This document shows, one piece after another, positions 1-4,636 of a stretch of 5,020 nucleotides of DNA. The DNA comes from Campylobacterales bacterium (GTDB taxonomy: Bacteria > Campylobacterota > Campylobacteria > Campylobacterales > QNZT01): the NCBI GenBank assembly GCA_027055005.1, contig JALUNR010000249.1, positions 1 through 5,020 of the forward strand. The letters run 5' to 3'. The notes under the pieces were generated by a model. That model saw only the letters and a program-made list of their open reading frames with translations. It did not search any database and had not been told where the DNA came from. Positions within the stretch are counted from its first letter, which is position 1, and the number at the start of each line of letters is the position of its first letter. The position numbers and the translations under genes are program-made.

Positions 1-5
1 CCAAT

Positions 6-401
6 ATGGAATCTCTTCTTGAAATTGATAATGAGTTTGTAGCTTTAAATCCACTGGGTAATATTTTGTGGAAACGATATAGAGAGAAGTTTTTTATTTT
101 TTATGCTCCAAATGAAATCTTAGAAGAGATAGAGAAACAGAGTGATATTAAGAGGATTTTAGCGACAAAGTTTTGGCAAGATACGAGAGATAGTAAGACA
201 GAGAGAAAAAATGGTCATTTGGTTTATGATGATGGAAAAAATGTTAATAGAATTTTTTATTTTAGTGAGGATGAGGTTATTTATGTTTATAAAACATTTG
301 ATAGTGGTCATGATGAATATGAAAAGTTTATTAATAGTACTACAGTAAATAAAGAAGAGATAAAAGAAAATTCTCAAACAAAAAAAATAAAAAAAGGATA
401 G
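6..401 (+). CDS. Unrecognised small protein in the cmr operon, weak RelE-like C-terminal half
   Basis: I do not recognise this 131-residue protein with confidence. The frame is open to the left window edge, so the ATG at 6 may be internal and the gene may be longer; no Shine-Dalgarno site can be judged from the five bases upstream. Residues 36-60 are helical and charged. Residues 68-108 look like a beta-rich core with NRIFYF (81-86), VIYVYKTF (91-98) and then GHDEYEKF (101-108), an arrangement resembling the last strands of RelE/HigB-type mRNA interferases. The tail (111-131) is polar and Lys-rich. It does not look like the C-terminus of Cmr3, Cmr2 or Cmr1, because it lacks their glycine-rich RAMP loop. 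Its stop lies 3 bp before cmr4 and its last codons supply the cmr4 ribosome binding site, so it is co-transcribed and probably CRISPR-linked. Possible roles are an ancillary type III protein or the C-terminal part of a larger effector; function is unassigned. Confidence 0.7.
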   Translation: MESLLEIDNEFVALNPLGNILWKRYREKFFIFYAPNEILEEIEKQSDIKRILATKFWQDTRDSKTERKNGHLVYDDGKNVNRIFYFSEDEVIYVYKTFDSGHDEYEKFINSTTVNKEEIKENSQTKKIKKG

Positions 402-404
402 ACA

Positions 405-1328
405 ATGTTTAAAAAAGCAAAAGTAATGTACATTCACACAATTTCACCTATGCATGTAGGTAGTGGTTCAGACTTAGGAATTGTAGATATGCCAATCCAA
501 AGAGAGGGGCATACAAATTTTCCTAAAATAGAAGGAAGTAGTTTAAAAGGAAGCCTTCGAGAAGCGTTTGAACTAAAAGGTAGAACTGATGTTGATGTAT
601 TGATAAAGACATATATGAGTTTTGGTTATGATGAAAGCAATGCACCCTCTGCTATCGAACAAGCATTCCCTGAAAAATCAGACAAAGAGTTTGCTGGAGC
701 TTTAGGTTTTAGTGATGCAAGAATTTTACTTTTTCCTGTTAAATCAGCTAAAGGGATTTTTGCTTGGGTTACATGTCCTATGGTACTTAATAAATTTGTA
801 AAAGATTTAAAAATATCGGATAATGAACAAGATTTTAAAATCAAAGAAAATACAATCACAAATGATTCAAAAATAAATATTGATAATAATAGTGTAATAG
901 TGGAAGAGTATCAAATTTCAATTAAAAAAGATAACAATACTCAAGCAATAGCTGAGTTTTTAGCAACAGAATTAAACAATGAAGAGATAAAAGAAAAACT
1001 AATCATTTTATCTAATGATGATTTTAAAGATTTTGTTACTCTTTCAACAGAAGTTATTACACGAACTAAAATAGATAATAAAACTGGTGTTGTTGCCACT
1101 GGTGCATTATTTACGGAAGAGTATTTACCTTGTGAGACAGTGATGTATTCTTTGGCATTAGCTTCTCATACAATGACAAAGGTAACACAAATACAAAACT
1201 TTAATACCGATGATGAGGTAATGGACTTTTTTACCTCTACTGTACCTAAAACTTTGCAAATTGGTGGAAATGCGACTATTGGTAAAGGGATAGTATCTAT
1301 AGTTATAGGAGGAAGTCATGGCAATTAG
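405..1328 (+). CDS. cmr4: Type III-B CRISPR RAMP protein Cmr4 (Cas7), backbone target-RNA nuclease
   Basis: Cmr4 forms the helical backbone of the cytoplasmic Cmr complex, binds the crRNA guide and cleaves the paired target RNA at about 6-nt steps. Seen here: 307 residues, close to the usual length; an N-terminal RRM-like start with HTISPMHVGSG (11-21); the family signature VDMPIQRE (27-34), whose Asp28 matches the catalytic Asp (D26 in Pyrococcus furiosus Cmr4); FPKIEGSSLKGSLR (39-52), the RNA-contacting segment; LGFSDARILLFPVKS (100-114); TEEYLP (237-242); and the glycine-rich loop IGGNATIGKG (286-295). The middle (about 135-205) is more variable and Asn/Lys-rich, as expected for the thumb/insertion region. 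The start is fixed by AAGGA at 394-398, six bases upstream. The last 11 bp overlap cmr5, indicating translational coupling. All catalytic features appear intact. Confidence 0.97.
   Translation: MFKKAKVMYIHTISPMHVGSGSDLGIVDMPIQREGHTNFPKIEGSSLKGSLREAFELKGRTDVDVLIKTYMSFGYDESNAPSAIEQAFPEKSDKEFAGALGFSDARILLFPVKSAKGIFAWVTCPMVLNKFVKDLKISDNEQDFKIKENTITNDSKINIDNNSVIVEEYQISIKKDNNTQAIAEFLATELNNEEIKEKLIILSNDDFKDFVTLSTEVITRTKIDNKTGVVATGALFTEEYLPCETVMYSLALASHTMTKVTQIQNFNTDDEVMDFFTSTVPKTLQIGGNATIGKGIVSIVIGGSHGN
1307..1312 (+). promoter_or_regulatory. Strong Shine-Dalgarno site of cmr5, inside cmr4
   Basis: AGGAGG lies five bases before the cmr5 ATG and within the last codons of cmr4. It is the best match to the anti-Shine-Dalgarno sequence in the window; the other genes carry only AAGGA- or AAGG-type sites. 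This fits a need for extra copies of Cmr5, which is present in several copies per Cmr complex. Confidence 0.8.
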
Positions 1329-1692
1329 AGATATAGAAAAAGAGAGAGCCATTTTTGCTTATGAGAAAGTGGATGAAGCAGTAGCCAATCAAGGAATTAA
1401 ACAATCAGAGTATAAATCTTATTGTAAAAAGATTCCATCTCTTATTCAAACCAATGGTTTAAGTGCCACTTTTGCATTTATTTTTTCAAAAAATAATACA
1501 AGCTATACACTCATATACAATCAAGTGGATGAGTGGTTAAAAAAACGCTACAACATGAATAATGTTCAAGAGCTAATTGAGAGACTTATCAACCTTGATT
1601 CCACAAAATACAAAAAAGTGACCATAGAAGTTTTGGCTCTATTCTCTTGGCTTAGACGATTTGCCGAGGGGCGAATCTCAAAGGATAGTTAA
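1318..1692 (+). CDS. cmr5: Type III-B CRISPR small subunit Cmr5 (Cas11)
   Basis: Cmr5 is the all-helical small subunit that stacks along the Cmr4 backbone and stabilises the guide-target duplex; it has no enzymatic activity. The 124-residue length is typical. Family hallmarks are visible: a helical N-terminus with ERAIFAYEKV (9-18), the signature KKIPSLIQTNGL (37-48) followed by the helix ATFAFIFSK (50-58), YTLIYNQVDEWL (63-74), and the C-terminal EVLALFSWLRRFAEG (104-118). The ATG overlaps the cmr4 stop region by 11 bp and has an AGGAGG site five bases upstream. Its stop is one base before the cmr6 ATG. No anomaly is visible. Confidence 0.96.
   Translation: MAIRDIEKERAIFAYEKVDEAVANQGIKQSEYKSYCKKIPSLIQTNGLSATFAFIFSKNNTSYTLIYNQVDEWLKKRYNMNNVQELIERLINLDSTKYKKVTIEVLALFSWLRRFAEGRISKDS
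1681..1685 (+). promoter_or_regulatory. Shine-Dalgarno site that sets the cmr6 start
   Basis: AAGGA within the last codons of cmr5 lies eight bases before the ATG at 1694. It supports that ATG over the in-frame TTG at 1661, which would add 11 residues read from inside the conserved C-terminus of cmr5. Confidence 0.75.
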
Positions 1693-1693
1693 A

Positions 1694-3034
1694 ATGAACT
1701 ATTTTATACCAAAAGATACAAGTGAGCTATTAGAAAAAAATAATTTAGAGGTTAAAAATATTGATAATTACTACTTGAGGTTTCATCGATTTTCTAAAAT
1801 AAATTTTAATCCTAATAAAGATAAATATGAATTTAATATTAAAGATATTAAAAATTCTACAAATGTAGATAAAGATAAAATTGATAAATATTATATCAAC
1901 ATTAAAAGTATCTATCCTATTAATGAGTCAATCTTAGCAACCAATAATTGGAGATTAGCCATTGGTATAGGTAGTGCTTCTGTTTATGAGACCTCTATAA
2001 CACTTCATCATATATATGGCATTCCATATATTCCTGCACAATCAATAAAAGGAATTCTAAGAAGTTTTATAATAGAAAAGTATTTTGATAATGAGGAAGG
2101 GAAAGCCTTTGAAGATAGTTCATTTAGAGAAATATTTGGTTCTAATGACCAACAGGGTAAAGTAATCTTTTTTGATGCCTTTACAAAAGAGCCAAAATTT
2201 CAAGTTGATATTATGAATAATCATTATCAAAAGTATTATAATGGGAATGAAGTCCCAACAGATACACAAAATCCAAATCCTATTAATTTTTTAACACTAA
2301 AAGGTTCTCAATTTGAAATTATAATAACAACTAGTGAGAGTATAGAATTAAATAGCGAATATTTTAAAGGTAATATTCTTAAAATTGTAAAAAGTGAGCT
2401 CTCAGAATCATTGGAAATTTTTGGTATTGGATCCAAAACATCTGTAGGATATGGATATTTTGATATTCAAAAATCTCAAGAAGAGAAAGATTTAGAAATA
2501 ATTTCAAATAGTACGGATATAAATTATATAAAAAATTTTATACAAAAACATCCAAAACATAAATTTATAGAGTCTATAAATAATAGATTAAACTTTTTAA
2601 AAGAGGAAAAAGAACATGAAGAGTTAGTCAAAAAAGAACAAGAAGCACTAAATAAATGGGAGTCTATTCAAAAAGTTGATAAAAAATATAAAAAAAGTGC
2701 TTTAGAAAGTTTTATAGAAAAATATTCTTATTCAAAATTGATAGAAGATGCACAAAAAGAGTTAAATCAAATAACTTCCAATAATACAAAACAAGAAAAT
2801 ACGGATATAGATTTTTCAAAATCAAAAGATGCAAAAGATATTGAACGAATAATTAAAAAAGCAAAAGAACCGACAGAAGATAATTTAAAAGATTTAGAAA
2901 ATGCTATAAAACGAATTTATCCAGCAGTAATGAACAACAAAAAGAAAAAAAATCAATTTTTTAGAAATTCAAAATTGATAATAAAATGGCTAGGTAAAGA
3001 TAAATTTGATGAAATCATATTTAGTTTAGAATAA
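1694..3034 (+). CDS. cmr6: Type III-B CRISPR RAMP protein Cmr6 (Cas7-like) with long C-terminal helical extension
   Basis: Cmr6 is a Cas7-family subunit at the head of the Cmr filament, next to Cmr1 in known complexes. The start is the ATG at 1694, one base after the cmr5 stop, giving 446 residues. RAMP core signatures: LATNNWRLAIGIGSASVYET (81-100), IPYIPAQSIKGILRSF (110-125), FGSNDQQGKVIFFDAF (148-163), PINFLTLKGSQFEI (196-209) and the glycine-rich loop FGIGSKTSVGYGYF (243-256). In canonical Cmr6 the protein ends near this loop, usually at about 250-340 residues in total. Here about 190 more residues follow (257-446): Lys/Glu-rich and predicted helical or coiled-coil, with two related units near 278-302 and 336-360, an Asn/Asp/Ser-rich linker (361-380) and a last helical module (381-446) with KRIYPAVMNNKKKKN (406-420). 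The extension is A-rich at DNA level, like its surroundings, and has no frameshift. Its function is unknown; it could contact a partner or RNA. Confidence 0.94.
   Translation: MNYFIPKDTSELLEKNNLEVKNIDNYYLRFHRFSKINFNPNKDKYEFNIKDIKNSTNVDKDKIDKYYINIKSIYPINESILATNNWRLAIGIGSASVYETSITLHHIYGIPYIPAQSIKGILRSFIIEKYFDNEEGKAFEDSSFREIFGSNDQQGKVIFFDAFTKEPKFQVDIMNNHYQKYYNGNEVPTDTQNPNPINFLTLKGSQFEIIITTSESIELNSEYFKGNILKIVKSELSESLEIFGIGSKTSVGYGYFDIQKSQEEKDLEIISNSTDINYIKNFIQKHPKHKFIESINNRLNFLKEEKEHEELVKKEQEALNKWESIQKVDKKYKKSALESFIEKYSYSKLIEDAQKELNQITSNNTKQENTDIDFSKSKDAKDIERIIKKAKEPTEDNLKDLENAIKRIYPAVMNNKKKKNQFFRNSKLIIKWLGKDKFDEIIFSLE
2525..2773 (+). repeat. Two related helical units in the Cmr6 C-terminal extension
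   Basis: This is a protein-level repeat. Residues 278-302 (nt 2525-2599) and 336-360 (nt 2699-2773) align without gaps at an offset of 58 residues: FIQKH against FIEKY, K at 290/348, IE at 292-293/350-351, and L at 299/357. The pattern, an aromatic-Ile-x-Lys-aromatic turn followed by an Ala/Ile helix ending in Leu, resembles the short TPR-like 'YLxKYPxSxxxxxA' units common in bacterial multidomain proteins. The unit count is small and the match is by eye. Confidence 0.45.
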
Positions 3035-3040
3035 AATATG

Positions 3041-3087
3041 ACTATCGATTTGCAAACTTTTTTGCAAAGTACCACCATATCGATAGT
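3041..3087. repeat. Composite two-step hairpin downstream of cmr6
   Basis: The outer arms ACTATCGA (3041-3048) and TCGATAGT (3080-3087) are perfectly complementary. Directly inside, TTTGCAAA (3049-3056) and TTTGCAAA (3061-3068) can form an 8-bp stem with a CTTT loop. An 11-base bulge (3069-3079) sits only on the 3' side. Both TTTGCAAA and ATCGAT are themselves palindromes, so it could equally be a paired protein-binding site in DNA. It begins 7 bp after the cmr6 stop. There is no T-run directly after it, so it is not a standard terminator. Confidence 0.6.
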
Positions 3088-3090
3088 TGT

Positions 3091-3116
3091 TTAACATCAT
3101 ATTGTTAACATTTTTT
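3091..3116 (+). terminator. Weak terminator-like hairpin with T-run after the cmr operon
   Basis: TTAACA (3091-3096) pairs with TGTTAA (3103-3108) around a 6-base loop, and a run of six T follows at 3111-3116. The stem is AT-rich and short, so termination efficiency is uncertain. Its place 56 bp after cmr6 makes it the best candidate for the end of the cmr transcript, perhaps helped by the hairpin just upstream. Confidence 0.4.
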
Positions 3117-3121
3117 ACAAA

Positions 3122-3141
3122 ATAGCCAATTTATAGGCTAT
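3122..3141. repeat. Short inverted repeat ATAGCC / GGCTAT
   Basis: A 6-bp stem, ATAGCC (3122-3127) with GGCTAT (3136-3141), encloses an 8-base AT loop. It follows the T-run closely. It could add to termination or be an operator-like site; nothing decides between these. Confidence 0.35.
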
Positions 3142-3149
3142 CATGAGAT

Positions 3150-3198
3150 AAGACCCGATTTTAAGGGGATTTTCCTCGTCGCTTTGCTTTCGGGTCTT
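3150..3198. ncRNA. GC-richer stem-loop island, possible structured RNA
   Basis: AAGACCCGA (3150-3158) pairs perfectly with TCGGGTCTT (3190-3198), a 9-bp stem and the strongest in the window. Inside, GGGG (3165-3168) can pair with CCTC (3174-3177) around ATTTT with one G-U pair. G+C is 24 of 50 over 3151-3200, clearly above the AT-rich surroundings. Only three T's end the right arm, so it is a poor intrinsic terminator. It could be a small RNA, a 5' leader element for the ATPase gene, or part of a dispersed repeat. No known RNA family is recognised. Confidence 0.35.
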
Positions 3199-3310
3199 TG
3201 TGAGAGTTGTGAGTATGTTAGTCCAAAAATCAAGGATTTTTGAGATGAACATCAAACAACTAGTTAACCTTGAAACAAAACAAAAGAGCGAAATGAATGT
3301 AGGTTTGTGA
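3152..3310 (+). other. Short open frame, possible gene relic or leader peptide
   Basis: The frame runs without a stop from 3152 to the TGA at 3308-3310, after a TAA at 3149-3151. Possible starts are the ATG at 3215 (31 residues) and the ATG at 3245 (21 residues, beginning MNIKQLVNLETKQ). The second has AAGGA (3232-3236) eight bases upstream, but that site lies in the loop and 3' arm of a hairpin. The peptide is short, ends in MNVGL and matches no family I can name. It could be a relic of a longer gene, part of a repeat element or chance. Coding status is doubtful. Confidence 0.2.
3224..3242. repeat. Hairpin covering a possible ribosome binding site
   Basis: CAAAAATC (3224-3231) and GATTTTTG (3235-3242) form a perfect 8-bp stem around the loop AAG. 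The AAGGA that could serve the ATG at 3245 falls in the loop and 3' arm, so pairing would partly mask it. This matters only if the short frame is real. Confidence 0.45.
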
Positions 3311-3342
3311 TTAAAATAAGTTTAATATAATAAACCAAAAGA

Positions 3343-3348
3343 TATAAT
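3343..3348 (+). promoter_or_regulatory. Promoter -10 box (TATAAT) for the ATPase gene
   Basis: A perfect TATAAT lies 32 bp before the ATG at 3381, predicting a short leader of about 25 bases. No good -35 is seen, which is usual for Campylobacterota sigma-70 promoters. A second TATAAT at 3326-3331 is an alternative. It lies within and at the edge of the inverted repeat GTTTA (3320-3324) and TAAAC (3331-3335), which could be a small operator. Confidence 0.5.
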
Positions 3349-3380
3349 TTTAGTACAATACAATATACTAAAGGTTTATC

Positions 3381-4580
3381 ATGCAAGATTTACTAGCAAA
3401 TGCCAAGCGACTTTATAGGCTAAAAAGTAATCAATCTCTACCAAAATTTCAAAGATATATATATGATGATTTAAAAAACTCCACTGCAAAGCTTACTGCT
3501 ATTTATGGTAGTCGTGGAGTTGGTAAGACTACTATTTTGATGCAGATTTTAGCTGAAAGTGAAGTAGAAGATAAACTGTATATTTCATGTGATCATCCTA
3601 TGTTTTATGATATATCTCTTTTTGATTTTGTGGATGAGTATAGCAAGAGAGGCGGGGAGTTAATCTGTATAGATGAAGTTCATGAATCAAAAAATTATGA
3701 GCAAGAGTTAAAATCTATTTATGATTTTTTAGATATAAAGGTTTACTTTACAGGCTCTAGTGCTATTGCTTTAAGAAGCCCTGATTTTGCCAGAAGATAT
3801 TCTATGTATCATCTCTATCCACTTAGCTTTAGAGAGTTTTTAGAACTAACTCAAGAAGTAAAACTTCATAGCTTTAGATTAGAAGAGATTTTAAACTCTC
3901 ATGAAAAGTTATCAAGTGAGATTATAGATACCCTAAAAGATAAAAAGATTATAAAGTATTTCGATAACTTCTTAAAAGTTGGAGCATATCCTTTTTACTT
4001 TGAAGATAAAAGCCAATATATCGATAGGATAAATGATACTATAAATAAAATCCTACACATAGATTTGAGTAAGATTTACTCTATTCAACCTGATAAAGTA
4101 GATACACTAAAAAAGATACTTCTTACAGTTTGTATCTCAAATCCATTTGAGTTACATATAGAAAAACTAGCAAGGTTAGCTGGGATTACAAAAGCTACAC
4201 TTTACAAATACCTAAACTATCTAAATGATGCAGAACTTATAACTTTAGTAACCAACGAAGCAAAAAGATTTGCAAATATCCGAAAAGCTGATAAATTATA
4301 TCTATCAAATCCAAATCTTTTCAATGCTCTTTGTGATAGTAGCCAAAAAGGAACTATTAGAGAGAGTTTTTTTGTATCTCAAGTTAAGACAAAACACTCT
4401 ATATACTATGCTAATACTGGGGATTTTTTAGTGGATGAAAAATATACTTTTGAGGTTGGGGGAAAAAATAAAGGATTTGGGCAGGTTAAAGATATATCAG
4501 ATAGTTATATATTTATCGATGATACAGAGATAGGATTTGAAAATAAAATCCCTCTCTGGTTGTTTGGATTTTTGTACTAA
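3381..4580 (+). CDS. AAA ATPase of the DUF4143 family (ATP-binding protein)
   Basis: This is a 399-residue cytoplasmic ATP-binding protein of the widespread AAA_14/DUF4143 family, whose cellular role is poorly defined. Domains: an N-terminal AAA module with Walker A GSRGVGKT (43-50), Walker B LICIDE (94-99), sensor-1-like YFTGSSA (122-128) and an Arg pair at 138-139 followed by YPLSFREFLEL (146-156), a typical family motif. A winged-helix-like segment follows at 257-290 (EKLARLAGITKATLYKYL). The C-terminal DUF4143 part is PD-(D/E)xK-like, with Asp348, then FEVGGKNKGFGQ (357-368), and it ends PLWLFGFLY. It appears complete and intact. The start is set by AAGG (3371-3374) six bases before the ATG. 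It has its own likely promoter and is separated from cmr6 by 346 bp, so it is not clearly part of the cmr operon. Such genes are often found in accessory islands; a role in CRISPR immunity is only an inference from position. Confidence 0.92.
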   Translation: MQDLLANAKRLYRLKSNQSLPKFQRYIYDDLKNSTAKLTAIYGSRGVGKTTILMQILAESEVEDKLYISCDHPMFYDISLFDFVDEYSKRGGELICIDEVHESKNYEQELKSIYDFLDIKVYFTGSSAIALRSPDFARRYSMYHLYPLSFREFLELTQEVKLHSFRLEEILNSHEKLSSEIIDTLKDKKIIKYFDNFLKVGAYPFYFEDKSQYIDRINDTINKILHIDLSKIYSIQPDKVDTLKKILLTVCISNPFELHIEKLARLAGITKATLYKYLNYLNDAELITLVTNEAKRFANIRKADKLYLSNPNLFNALCDSSQKGTIRESFFVSQVKTKHSIYYANTGDFLVDEKYTFEVGGKNKGFGQVKDISDSYIFIDDTEIGFENKIPLWLFGFLY

Positions 4581-4603
4581 AAAGATATATATTGTCTATC
4601 AAT

Positions 4604-4614
4604 TATGATATACT
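4604..4614 (+). promoter_or_regulatory. Possible -10 region of csx20
   Basis: Overlapping -10-like hexamers TATGAT (4604-4609) and TATACT (4609-4614) lie in the 56-bp gap before csx20. No -35 box is convincing. Either would give a leader of about 15-25 bases. csx20 could instead, or also, be read through from the ATPase gene, as no terminator is seen between them. Confidence 0.35.
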
Positions 4615-4626
4615 TACTAAAAATCT

Positions 4627-4630
4627 AAGG
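4627..4630 (+). promoter_or_regulatory. Shine-Dalgarno site that sets the csx20 start
   Basis: AAGG lies six bases before the ATG at 4637. It favours this start over the in-frame TTG at 4592, which has no Shine-Dalgarno site and would add 15 residues not expected for the family. Confidence 0.7.
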
Positions 4631-4636
4631 ATTATC

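Larger units (their letters stand above)
3035..3380. other. Gene-free, structure-rich spacer between cmr6 and the ATPase gene
   Basis: I find no convincing coding sequence on either strand. The stretch holds, in order, a composite hairpin (3041-3087), a weak terminator-like hairpin (3091-3116), a short hairpin (3122-3141), a GC-richer stem-loop island (3150-3198), another hairpin (3224-3242), a short open frame ending at 3310 and a promoter-like TATAAT (3343-3348). No CRISPR repeat-spacer pattern is present. Confidence 0.7.

Noticed and set aside
6..401. C-terminus of Cmr3
   Set aside because: Gene order would allow it, but Cmr3 ends in a glycine-rich RAMP segment, which is absent; the end here is polar and Lys-rich.
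159..1352. Antisense open frames at 159-437, 626-859 and 1158-1352
   Set aside because: They lie opposite well-supported genes, have low-complexity or shadow-like translations, and show no start signals or recognisable domains.
1661..1693. TTG start for cmr6, 33 bp upstream of the ATG
   Set aside because: It lies within the conserved C-terminus of cmr5, has no Shine-Dalgarno site, and the ATG at 1694 has AAGGA eight bases upstream.
3150..3198. Strong intrinsic terminator
   Set aside because: The stem is good, but the loop is over 30 bases and only three T's end the right arm, so it does not meet the usual form.
3035..3380. CRISPR array or leader in the spacer
   Set aside because: No regularly spaced repeats of 25-40 bp are present; the repeats seen are single inverted pairs.
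4591..4603. Terminator between the ATPase gene and csx20
   Set aside because: Only a 4-bp ATTG/CAAT stem can form and no T-run follows.
4592..4636. TTG start for csx20 adding 15 residues
   Set aside because: It has no ribosome binding site and overlaps the likely promoter; the ATG at 4637 has AAGG at proper spacing and gives a family-like N-terminus.
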